Shown piece by piece: positions 32,397 through 38,735 of a stretch of DNA of 38,735 nucleotides; position 1 is the stretch's first letter; every line of letters starts with the position of its first letter. Under the pieces are notes generated by a model, which did no database searches, had not been told where the DNA came from, and was given only the letters and a program-made list of their open reading frames with translations. The translations under genes and the position numbers were made by a program. Source of the DNA: CAZOOK01 sp964581385 (GTDB taxonomy: Bacteria > Pseudomonadota > Gammaproteobacteria > Nevskiales > Nevskiaceae); the NCBI GenBank assembly GCA_964581385.1, contig CAZOOK010000046.1, positions 1 through 38,735 on the forward strand. The letters are read 5' to 3'.

Positions 32397-32546
32397 TCAC
32401 GCCATCCAGTTCCACACGAACTCACACTTCACGTGTCGCCCGACGACGTCCTCGAGCCTCGTGAGGGTGCGTATGCACTCGTCGTACGCCCTCGTCTTGG
32501 CGGCGTCGTGCGCGCTTTGGCGCGCGACCCGCAGCACGCCGTACAT
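32397..32546 (-). CDS. Very small protein, unknown
   Basis: 49 residues, M-Y-G-V-L-R-V-A-R-Q to V-W-N-W-M-A. A small amphipathic helical protein with A-Y-D-E-C-I-R-T-L-T-R-L-E-D-V-V. It fills the gap between the genes ending at 31766 and starting at 32630, on the minus strand. The frame continues upstream past the ATG, in a plausible sequence (W-C-H-P-A-D-L-R-G-V-D-D), to a TGA but without another ATG. A box-like CACAACGCATCGC lies about 62 bases before the ATG. Presence as a gene is probable but not certain. Confidence 0.4.
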   Translation of the reverse strand: MYGVLRVARQSAHDAAKTRAYDECIRTLTRLEDVVGRHVKCEFVWNWMA

Positions 32547-32619
32547 GTCGTCGACGCCGCGCAGGTCGGCCGGGTGGCACCACAGGAGCCAGCACGTGTG
32601 CAGCGATGCGTTGTGGCCT

Positions 32620-32629
32620 CACAACACAA
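32620..32629 (+). promoter_or_regulatory. CACAACACAA box before the RING-CH gene
   Basis: CACAACACAA abuts the ATG at 32630, with an opposite GCGTTGTGG element a few bases upstream serving the minus strand. Confidence 0.45.
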
Positions 32630-33100
32630 ATGCAAGACGCAGAGTGTTTGTACTGCCGCGACGCGGGCGACGCGCCGCTCGTGTACCCGTGTCTGTGCAA
32701 AACAGGCGTGCACGACGCGTGCCTGCGCGCGTGGCTCGCGTCGCCGTGTTGCAGAGACCAAACCCGCTGCCCGCAATGCGCAGCGACGTACGCATGCGCG
32801 TACCGACGTGAACGTTTGTTTTTCGCAGATCCGCCACGCACGAACGGGATCGGGCTCCCAGACGATTCCGTTACCGTTCCGTCGGGGATGATTGTCGCAA
32901 ACGTGTTCATCATGCTGGACTCTACCATGACGTTTACGAAGATTGCGATGTTCACGCAACCGCCAAGCACGCGGAAGCCGACGACACGTAAGGCGCAACG
33001 TGCCGAACGAAAGGAACGCGCGGCGCGGCGCGAGCCCGCGCGCGCACCGCCGCGCCTCACCGCGTCGCAGCGTGCTGGTTTTTCTGGGCGTGGACGGTGA
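32630..33100 (+). CDS. RING-CH (MARCH-type) E3 ubiquitin ligase-like protein
   Basis: 156 residues from the ATG at 32630. Ligands C6-x2-C9, C21-x-C23, H28-x2-C31, C47-x2-C50 form a C4HC3 RING-CH with the spaced W-L typical of the family (A-C-L-R-A-W-L). Such domains recruit E2 enzymes; viral examples (K3/K5 type) downregulate host membrane proteins. A hydrophobic stretch (M-I-V-A-N-V-F-I-M-L) near 86-95 could be a weak membrane segment; the usual pair of strong ones is not evident. The C-terminus is Arg/Ala/Pro-rich. The earlier ATG at 32606 lies before the box and was rejected. Confidence 0.85.
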   Translation: MQDAECLYCRDAGDAPLVYPCLCKTGVHDACLRAWLASPCCRDQTRCPQCAATYACAYRRERLFFADPPRTNGIGLPDDSVTVPSGMIVANVFIMLDSTMTFTKIAMFTQPPSTRKPTTRKAQRAERKERAARREPARAPPRLTASQRAGFSGRGR

Positions 33101-33119
33101 TGGTGGCGGTGGCGTGTTA

Positions 33120-33947
33120 TCAGCTCCGCACGACCACCTCGACCTCCGGCCACACAGCGTCGTCGCCCCACGTCCTCGCGATGTCTGCCGCGGACGGACG
33201 CGGGCCATCGACCGTCGTGAGCTTCGCCGCGCGACACACGTTCTCGAGCCACGCAGCGTCGATGTGCCACGTTTGACCGTTCAGAAGCTGCACGTAGAGC
33301 ATGAACGACGGCGTCTTCGTCGGCCATTGCACGAGTTTGATGACGATGTCGTGAAAGTGCCCAGAGCGTCGACAAAACCACTCCACACCGCTCGCGTCCG
33401 GACCGTGCGCAATGTACATCTTTGTCGACAGAGCGTCGTCGTTGACGAGACGCAGCGCGGCGTCAATGGCCTTGACAACGCTGGTGTACGTCAGGTTGTC
33501 GCCGACGATGTTGACCGACGCAATGACCGGGGCTGGAATCCCGAAACGCGTAAAACTGAACCGGTCGTGGGTCGGAACAAATGGGCGAATGCCGTCCATG
33601 CCTGGAAGATCATCACGCACTCGTGGCAGATCATCGCTCAGCGAGCAACCGTAGTACGTGCGAGCAAAACGCTTGTACGCCGATATCATGTTTCTGGTGC
33701 TTGTGCTTGCCTCCATCTCCTTGCGGTACCAATTGATGCCCCACGGGTCGGTGTAAGGACACACAACCCGTGTGTGCATTTGTGGTACAGGAAGAAACGA
33801 GTCGTCGAACTCGGACTCATCGAACGGGACGTTGACCGGGGCCCACGTCGTGGTCGGTGGTCGGGTCGCGACCTGGACCGGGACGGCTGCCGCGACCGGG
33901 ACGGGTGCCTGGACCGGGGCGCGGTAGGTGGTGGCCTTGCTTCCCAT
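33120..33947 (-). CDS. Unknown protein
   Basis: 275 residues. The N-terminal 45 residues are Pro/Val/Ala-rich (V-Q-A-P-V-P-V-A-A-A-V-P-V). A compact domain follows, with W-G-I-N-W-Y-R-K-E-M, R-F-A-R-T-Y-Y-G-C, S-G-V-E-W-F-C-R-R-S-G-H-F-H-D-I-V and L-L-N-G-Q-T-W-H-I-D-A-A-W. The aromatic, His-containing run is suggestive, but I cannot place it in a family. A CACACAACTCATCG box variant lies about 16 bases before the ATG. Ends 20 bases from the convergent RING-CH gene. Confidence 0.75.
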   Translation of the reverse strand: MGSKATTYRAPVQAPVPVAAAVPVQVATRPPTTTWAPVNVPFDESEFDDSFLPVPQMHTRVVCPYTDPWGINWYRKEMEASTSTRNMISAYKRFARTYYGCSLSDDLPRVRDDLPGMDGIRPFVPTHDRFSFTRFGIPAPVIASVNIVGDNLTYTSVVKAIDAALRLVNDDALSTKMYIAHGPDASGVEWFCRRSGHFHDIVIKLVQWPTKTPSFMLYVQLLNGQTWHIDAAWLENVCRAAKLTTVDGPRPSAADIARTWGDDAVWPEVEVVVRS

Positions 33948-33959
33948 GGCGAACGCGCG

Positions 33960-33970
33960 ATGAGTTGTGT
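33960..33970 (-). promoter_or_regulatory. CACACAACTCA box variant for the gene starting at 33947
   Basis: CCACACAACTCATCGCG on the minus strand, between two divergent genes whose ATGs are 45 bases apart. Confidence 0.4.
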
Positions 33971-33991
33971 GGCCTCACACCGCAACAGATC

Positions 33992-34306
33992 ATGAAGCGG
34001 GTTGCAGTTGCGAGCGTCGTGTTTTGCGGATACAGCAACGTGCTGTGGAGATGCGTGTTGCAACCTCCACCAACCGGCGACATCAGACGAATGAGGCTTG
34101 CGCGGCCGTCGACCATCTACTTTGACATTGCACTCGACAGAACCGGTCTTCTCCCGATTGACTCGGACCAGTACTCGCACCAACTCACTTGGACGGCCGA
34201 AACGTGCCTGGTCATGTTTATCCCGTGGCTCATTGGCATGATCCCACTCGGCATCATGCGAGACGTGTTGTACGGACCGCGCCGGTGGCCGAGCGAGTGC
34301 AGTTAA
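33992..34306 (+). CDS. Small membrane protein
   Basis: 104 residues from the ATG at 33992. A weakly hydrophobic start (V-A-V-A-S-V-V-F-C-G-Y) may be a signal. A second hydrophobic stretch lies near 74-88 (C-L-V-M-F-I-P-W-L-I-G-M-I-P-L-G-I). Between them are a Pro-rich turn and R-M-R-L-A-R-P-S-T-I-Y-F-D-I-A. No family recognised. TCACACCGCAAC stands just before the ATG, a box variant. Earlier in-frame sequence is an antisense echo of the neighbour. Confidence 0.65.
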   Translation: MKRVAVASVVFCGYSNVLWRCVLQPPPTGDIRRMRLARPSTIYFDIALDRTGLLPIDSDQYSHQLTWTAETCLVMFIPWLIGMIPLGIMRDVLYGPRRWPSECS

Positions 34307-34320
34307 ACGACGGGGTGTGA

Positions 34321-34334
34321 CACAACACAACGCA
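34321..34334 (+). promoter_or_regulatory. CACAACACAAC box for the gene at 34346
   Basis: CACAACACAACGCATCG, 12-25 bases before the ATG. Confidence 0.55.
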
Positions 34335-34345
34335 TCGACGATCGG

Positions 34346-34735
34346 ATGCCTGTGATGGCGACAGCTGGAGACATCCGTGCGGCGCTCACGAACGGCGACG
34401 TCGACCGCGCTTTTGCTGCTTTTCTAACGTACTCCGATGACGTGCAAACCGAATCCGACAACGGAACGTTGAGCGACTCCGCGCGAGACGAGTACGAAAT
34501 TTTGCGCTCTGTGTTCCGACCTCTTTACGCGTTGCATGACGAGTACATCGGCAAGGTCGGTGCAGGGGAAATGGCGCGTGAGGCGTTCAGGATGTTGCAA
34601 TGGCTCGAGGAGGGCGAGAACCGCGACCTCGCCGCCAAGTGGAAGATCCGCACCGCTGTTTGCGCGCGAGTCGAGACGCTCTTCGCCGACGTCGTGCGTC
34701 GACCGATTCCAGACGACGTGCGCGCGTTGATGTAG
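34346..34735 (+). CDS. Small helical protein, unknown
   Basis: 129 residues; a second ATG at 34355 would give 126. Acidic and predicted all-helical: T-N-G-D-V-D-R-A-F-A-A-F-L-T-Y-S-D-D, D-E-Y-E-I-L-R-S-V-F-R-P-L-Y-A, E-A-F-R-M-L-Q-W-L-E-E-G. No family recognised. Followed 22 bases later by the membrane-protein gene in the same direction. Confidence 0.72.
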   Translation: MPVMATAGDIRAALTNGDVDRAFAAFLTYSDDVQTESDNGTLSDSARDEYEILRSVFRPLYALHDEYIGKVGAGEMAREAFRMLQWLEEGENRDLAAKWKIRTAVCARVETLFADVVRRPIPDDVRALM

Positions 34736-34757
34736 GTTGGTAAATCACAAGCGAAAC

Positions 34758-36116
34758 ATGAACACGCCGCTCGGCGCCGAGCTCGTGCGCGCGCGCACGC
34801 TCGTCCCAACATTCCTCGCGCTCGGCGCGACGGGGGTTGTGGGCGGCGTGTTCGCTCACCGCGACGAGATTCCCGCCGCCGCGCCCATCGTCATCGTCGT
34901 GAGCGCAGCGACCGCCGCGCTCATCGGGATGCACATGGACTCAAAGGTCGCCGAGGCCGGCCGCGCGGCCGTCGCGGCGTTCGACCGCCGAAACGCGCCG
35001 ATCCCGATCGTCACTGGCGCAGCGTCGCAGCAGGCGCGCGTGCTCGAGGAGCGCGGCGGACGCGAACGGTGGCGCGCCGGCCCGCCGCACCGAATCGCGC
35101 TCGCGCTCATCGTCGTCGTCTTGCTGTGGGGCGTGTGGATCGTCTCGGGTCTGTTGTACTCGCAGTGGGACATCGAGGACGCGCACGGCGCGTCGGTGTT
35201 CGTGCTGTGCACGACGAACGCGGCCGTGAGCGTCGCGCTCACGGTCAGCAGCACGGCGCGCCGGTCGCTCGACGCCAACCCGCGCGCGGGCATCGTGTTG
35301 TCGCTCATGTCGGTCGCGCTCACGTGCGCCCCGATGTACGCGAGCGTCACGAACTCGGGCGCGAGCCTCGGCGTGCGGTGGGCGCTGTTCTTCTCGCTCT
35401 CGTACGCGTCGATTGTGCACTCGCTCGCGTTCCCGCGTGCCGTCTCGACGATGTTCCTCGTCACGATTCAAGCGTCGTGGGTGCTCACGTGCACGCTGTC
35501 GATCGCGGTCGCGGGCTCGGCCGTCGTCGTCGCGTACTTTGCCTTTTGGCGCGTCCCCGAATTCGTCGAACGACCGGCCGCGTCGCGCACAAAGACGACG
35601 CCGGCAACGGCGGTTGACGCCCAAGCACCAAAGACCAAAACAAAGACCGTGCGCGTCAAGTTCAGCAACAGCGTCGCAGGCGCGACGGCCGGGACAGTCG
35701 AGCCCGACGTCGAACGACCCGTCGAGCGGTCGAGTTCAAGCCGCAAGGCTGGTCCGGCGGTCGCGGGCGCAGTCGCAGTCGCCTCGGTCGGAGTGGCGCC
35801 GACGCTCGCGCCCGCGCGCGCCGAGCCTCTCGCGCGCGCGCGAGTCGCGACTGCAAAGGCGACGGCGTCGACGACCCGGCCCGCGCAAACCATGACCGAG
35901 ATCAACGTCGGCGCCCCCGCTCGGCGCGAGCGCGAGCGTTCGAGCACGAGCGATGTCAGACGCGATCGTGGTCGCAAGCGTCCGCCGTCGCCGCTCGCCA
36001 ACACGGTCGTCGCGACCGACGACAACGAGAGCGACGACGACAATGGCGAGGCAGACGCAGACGAATCGGAACGCGAGCGAGAGCGCGAGCGCGAGTCGGC
36101 GTTTATTCCGCTCTAA
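34758..36116 (+). CDS. Multi-pass membrane protein with long disordered tail
   Basis: 452 residues from the ATG at 34758; another in-frame ATG at 34737 overlaps the previous stop. Hydrophobic helices near 14-34, 41-60, 113-135, 150-170, 178-200, 205-225 and 230-262, so seven or eight passes. The remaining ~170 residues are low complexity: Lys/Thr-rich, then Ala/Val-rich, then Asp/Glu/Arg-rich (E-R-E-R-E-R-E-R-E-S-A). No transporter motif seen. Likely in a viral or host membrane with the tail in the cytosol. Its TAA overlaps the TAG of the convergent gene (36113-36116). Confidence 0.75.
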   Translation: MNTPLGAELVRARTLVPTFLALGATGVVGGVFAHRDEIPAAAPIVIVVSAATAALIGMHMDSKVAEAGRAAVAAFDRRNAPIPIVTGAASQQARVLEERGGRERWRAGPPHRIALALIVVVLLWGVWIVSGLLYSQWDIEDAHGASVFVLCTTNAAVSVALTVSSTARRSLDANPRAGIVLSLMSVALTCAPMYASVTNSGASLGVRWALFFSLSYASIVHSLAFPRAVSTMFLVTIQASWVLTCTLSIAVAGSAVVVAYFAFWRVPEFVERPAASRTKTTPATAVDAQAPKTKTKTVRVKFSNSVAGATAGTVEPDVERPVERSSSSRKAGPAVAGAVAVASVGVAPTLAPARAEPLARARVATAKATASTTRPAQTMTEINVGAPARRERERSSTSDVRRDRGRKRPPSPLANTVVATDDNESDDDNGEADADESERERERERESAFIPL

Positions 36117-36820
36117 AGATCGTCGTCGTCGTCGCCCTCCATCGCTTCTGGCGCGGATGCGGATGCGGGCGCTGGAATGCCAATGTCGACGTCCATGGTC
36201 GAAGGCGGCGGCGACGGCAGCCCCTTGACTTCGACCCAGACGGTGGCCTTGGAGTCGCGCACGCCCGGGATTGCGCGCGTCACAAAGTGCGACACGGGGA
36301 ACGGCGTTCCGGGCGGCGGCATGGCGTGCACGAGAACGACGACGCGCGCAAACGGCGGGAACAAAGTCGTGACCTCCGCCGACAAGCCGCGCGCGGCGAG
36401 TTCGGCGCGCACGTCTGCGGCGACGGCGTCGAGCAGAGCGCGGCCGTTACGCGAGCACTTGAGCGGGTTGTCGCGGTGCAGCAACAGCGCAAGCGAACAG
36501 TTCGGACCGGCGTGCAGCTCGACTTCGCGCGCGGGCACGTCGTACTTGAGCGGCGCGTACTCGGTGTTTGCGCGGATCGCGTCGACGTCAAACTCTAAAG
36601 CGCCCGATCCGACCGTTGCGACGACGCGCGAGTACGACGAGAGCGTGAGGTCGGCGCCCGCCGGAAACACGTTCGGTCTGATCTCGGCGACGAGGTCGAC
36701 CATCGACATTCGGTGCACGCTCCGCACGGGAAGATTGAGCGGGAAGGGCGGCGCGCCTCGCGCCGCGGGATCGACGAGCAACAGACGCAACGTGTTGGAC
36801 GCGTCGTCCGAGCGATCCAT
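36113..36820 (-). CDS. Unknown protein with acidic end
   Basis: 235 residues from the ATG at 36820. The fold looks mixed with many strands: L-R-L-L-L-V-D-P-A, V-V-A-T-V-G-S-G-A-L-E-F-D-V, S-L-A-L-L-L-H-R, R-V-V-V-L-V-H-A-M-P-P-P, T-V-W-V-E-V-K-G-L. The Pro-rich end finishes D-D-D-D-D-L. No family recognised. Six bases separate its ATG from the divergent ATG at 36827; a long open extension of the frame upstream is antisense to that gene and was rejected. Confidence 0.75.
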   Translation of the reverse strand: MDRSDDASNTLRLLLVDPAARGAPPFPLNLPVRSVHRMSMVDLVAEIRPNVFPAGADLTLSSYSRVVATVGSGALEFDVDAIRANTEYAPLKYDVPAREVELHAGPNCSLALLLHRDNPLKCSRNGRALLDAVAADVRAELAARGLSAEVTTLFPPFARVVVLVHAMPPPGTPFPVSHFVTRAIPGVRDSKATVWVEVKGLPSPPPSTMDVDIGIPAPASASAPEAMEGDDDDDL

Positions 36821-36826
36821 TTCGTG

Positions 36827-38110
36827 ATGAGTCGTGCACGGCGCGCCGACGCCGACCTGTTGGGGATTGGGCTCGGCGACGGCGACAACGCCGGTGGTAA
36901 TGGCGCCGGTGCAGACGCAGATTGGGCGGAGTTCGACGACGACGTTGGCGGCGGTGTCGCGACGGCAGAGCCGCACTCGGACGTTGAAAACGGTGTGGGG
37001 GCGGACGTCGCTCCGCGGCTCGCGACGCGGCCGCCGCCGAGCGCGCGGCGCGACGAGTTTGATTTCTACACCGCGCCGCCGCGGCACGCGTCGTCGGCGT
37101 GGATGCGTTTGCGCACTGCGCTCGAAGTCGTGTCCGAGCAGCACGGCGTCGTGCTGCGCATGGATCCGTGGGACCACACGACGGCGTCGCTGCTGACGGC
37201 GACGCAACACACGGCGCAGTACGCCGGGACGCGCGTGTTTTTGTGCGACGTGCTCGAAGTGGCGCTCGCGCTCATGGCTCTCGCCGACGACGTGGTGCGC
37301 AAGATCGACACGCCGTACGCGCGCACGACCATGAAGGACGCGCTGCAAAAGATGCACCAAGCGCTCACGTGCGAGGTGTCGATGCGGTCGGTGCAAGACG
37401 GCGGGTCGTTGCGCGAGCTGTTCATGCGCGCGCAGCGCATCGAGCGCGTGAACGAGCTCGGGTCGGCGCCGTTCGTCGCGCGAGACGAGGCGCCGTCGGT
37501 TTTGACGGCGTCTTTGTCGGCGGCCGCGACCGCGGCCACGACCCTCGCACGCTACGCGTCGAGCTTCGTGTCGGACTCGGGGTCGTGGTCGTACGCGCAC
37601 GTGCAAGCCGCAAAACCTCCAACGAGCCGCGACCGCTGGCGCGAGCACGAGATCTTGGCGCGCAGAACGACGGTCGAGGCGCGCGACGCCGTGCTCACGC
37701 TTCTGAAGGCGTGTCGGTTCGTGCGCGCGGCGGTGCACGCGCTGCGCATGCTCGGTTTGAACGACGCGGCGACGATTTCGGTCGCCGACTACGCGCGCGC
37801 GGCGGTCGTCGACCCGACGCGCGACACCATCATGGAAAGGCTGCACTTTGACACGGCGGTTCAACGTCTGAAGCGCTTTGCTCTGACGAAACGAACGGTG
37901 TGCGTCGACCGCGACTGGCTCGCGCTCGAGTTTGGGGCGAACGCGAGCGACGCGCTCGAGCGCGAGCTGCGCTACGTCGAGGCGATGCTCGCGACGTTGG
38001 TGGCGTGCGTGCGTCACGTCGCCGTCGAGTACGTCGACGTGGACGACCACATTTACGAACGCGAACGCGACCGCGATCGCGAACGCACGCGGCATCACGG
38101 AGGGGGGTAA
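36827..38110 (+). CDS. Unknown helical protein
   Basis: 427 residues from the ATG at 36827. The first ~85 residues are Gly/Asp-rich and disordered. The rest is mostly helical: V-L-E-V-A-L-A-L-M-A-L-A-D-D-V-V-R-K-I near 140, S-L-S-A-A-A-T-A-A-T-T-L-A-R-Y near 230, A-V-L-T-L-L-K-A-C-R-F near 290. It ends with an Arg/Glu/Asp stretch (E-R-E-R-D-R-D-R-E-R-T-R) and H-H-G-G-G. No family recognised. It overlaps the next, convergent gene by 16 bases. Confidence 0.78.
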   Translation: MSRARRADADLLGIGLGDGDNAGGNGAGADADWAEFDDDVGGGVATAEPHSDVENGVGADVAPRLATRPPPSARRDEFDFYTAPPRHASSAWMRLRTALEVVSEQHGVVLRMDPWDHTTASLLTATQHTAQYAGTRVFLCDVLEVALALMALADDVVRKIDTPYARTTMKDALQKMHQALTCEVSMRSVQDGGSLRELFMRAQRIERVNELGSAPFVARDEAPSVLTASLSAAATAATTLARYASSFVSDSGSWSYAHVQAAKPPTSRDRWREHEILARRTTVEARDAVLTLLKACRFVRAAVHALRMLGLNDAATISVADYARAAVVDPTRDTIMERLHFDTAVQRLKRFALTKRTVCVDRDWLALEFGANASDALERELRYVEAMLATLVACVRHVAVEYVDVDDHIYERERDRDRERTRHHGGG

Positions 38111-38514
38111 GTAGGAACGACGACGCGCACGATTGTCGCCTCTGGCCCGTCGTCTGCGATTGCGACTGTCGTGCGCGTCATGTCCATTCCAAACCGTTTG
38201 CAGATCGCGAGGACGCACAAACGCAGATCTTGAGGCGTGCGAACGTCGCCCGTCGACCTGATGGTCAACGCGTTGTCGAAGCGCACGACGACGTGCGTGA
38301 CGCCCCCGTACATCACAGATGTGTCGGCAGCGCGACGCGCGAGCGCCTCGGCAATGGCGTTGGTCGTGTCGCGCAGCACGGCCTTGATGAACGGTTGGCG
38401 CGTGGCGAGCGCGAGTTCAAACGCCATTTGAATCGGCGTGGCCGGCGGAAGCGCGAACAAAAGAGCCTTGACGACGTCGGCGAGAGCGTCGTCCGCAACA
38501 GCCGCGTCGGTCAT
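38095..38514 (-). CDS. Small unknown protein
   Basis: 139 residues from the ATG at 38514 (M-T-D-A-A-V-A-D-D). Helical start (L-A-D-V-V-K-A-L-L-F-A-L-P), then V-V-V-R-F-D-N-A-L-T-I-R-S, C-V-L-A-I-C-K-R-F-G-M, ending V-V-V-P-T-Y-P-P-P. No family recognised. Upstream of the ATG a CACACCACACCACATCTC stretch is a weak form of the recurrent box. Confidence 0.72.
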   Translation of the reverse strand: MTDAAVADDALADVVKALLFALPPATPIQMAFELALATRQPFIKAVLRDTTNAIAEALARRAADTSVMYGGVTHVVVRFDNALTIRSTGDVRTPQDLRLCVLAICKRFGMDMTRTTVAIADDGPEATIVRVVVPTYPPP

Positions 38515-38735
38515 CGTCGCGGCTGCGCCGGTGAGATGAGATGTGGTGTGGTGTGGTCATGCGACAGAGCAGTGGTTTTTTTTTCGCAGCGCCGCCGCGT
38601 TCGAATTTAAATTTAAATTTGAAAATTTGGCGCCAAACACATTGCGGGTGAACGCACGCCGACCAAATCTGCTACCACGTGATGCATGGTTTGCGTACGC
38701 CCAGACCTGGCGCTGGAGGGTGTCAGTCCGCCCTG
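38515..38735. other. Intergenic region with no clear gene
   Basis: 221 bases. It holds the leader of the gene starting at 38514, a run of nine T at 38576-38584, an AT-rich island and palindrome (listed separately), and near the right edge an ATG (38686) opening a frame that runs off the window. The frame starts M-V-C-V-R-P-D-L-A-L and is too short to judge. Confidence 0.6.
38604..38637. repeat. AT-rich island with TTTGGCGCCAAA palindrome
   Basis: Tandem AAATTT units (38604-38620) lead into TTTGGCGCCAAA at 38626-38637, a perfect 12-base palindrome. The AT content contrasts with the GC-rich surroundings. The sequence equals the consensus of E2F-type sites (TTT-S-S-CGC on both strands). Confidence 0.6.

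Noticed and set aside
36821..38218. Long upstream extension of the minus-strand gene that starts at 36820
   Set aside because: It is antisense to the gene at 36827-38110, Arg/His-rich and motif-free.
38686..38735. A new gene starting M-V-C-V-R-P-D-L at the right edge
   Set aside because: Only 16 codons are visible, with no box or leader; cannot be judged.
1..38735. tRNA genes, introns, CRISPR arrays and insertion sequences
   Set aside because: Looked for while reading; no cloverleaf with an intact acceptor, no splice-interrupted gene, no spaced direct repeats and no transposase seen.

Overview
The window looks like part of the genome of a large, GC-rich eukaryotic dsDNA virus of the Nucleocytoviricota (NCLDV) type. 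The marker genes are a family-B DNA polymerase (2340-6176), an RNA polymerase II-like largest subunit (26908-31260) and a poxvirus-A22-like RuvC-fold Holliday junction resolvase (21014-21835). These sit with a SLX1-like GIY-YIG nuclease, a RING-CH ubiquitin ligase and many unrecognised genes. Genes are intron-free as far as I can see, tightly packed on both strands, and often overlap at their 3' ends. No tRNA, rRNA or CRISPR was seen. I cannot name the virus. Strong GC bias makes long antisense open frames, and these were left out.

Layout. 1-2.2 kb: the end of a UBA-like protein, a multi-pass membrane protein and an unknown helical protein ending in Asn-Ala repeats. 2.3-6.2 kb: DNA polymerase. 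6.2-12.9 kb: six tandem WD40 beta-propeller paralogs on the + strand, with a copy of the polymerase 3' end lodged between the first and second. 12.9-20 kb: small genes on both strands, including four paralogs of an unnamed ~100-residue basic family and a two-member helical family. 19.9-21.8 kb: two branched-DNA nucleases (SLX1-like and RuvC-like) flanking a small unknown. 21.8-26.9 kb: four minus-strand genes, the largest a 904-residue protein with a central GNAT-like domain. 26.9-31.3 kb: RPB1, whose end carries a short run of CTD-like Y-V-P-S-S-P repeats. 31.2-38.5 kb: unknown, membrane and RING genes, often convergent or divergent. 38.5-38.7 kb: AT-rich intergenic DNA containing a perfect 12-base palindrome.

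How it fits together. Replication and recombination (polymerase, resolvase, SLX1-like nuclease), transcription (RPB1), and probable host interaction (WD40 array, RING-CH ligase, membrane proteins) are represented. Two recurring 5' elements stand out. The first is CACAAC(A/G)CAAC, usually about 15-45 bases before the start codon, on both strands, mainly at the small unknown genes. The second is TATGAA followed by an A-rich ACAAAACAAA-like stretch at the head of each WD40 gene. They look like two promoter or leader classes.

Most promising for novelty: the CTD-like tail of the viral RPB1, the CACAAC-box gene class, the ~100-residue basic protein family, the expanding WD40 array with its polymerase-tail relic, and the GNAT-containing 904-residue protein.
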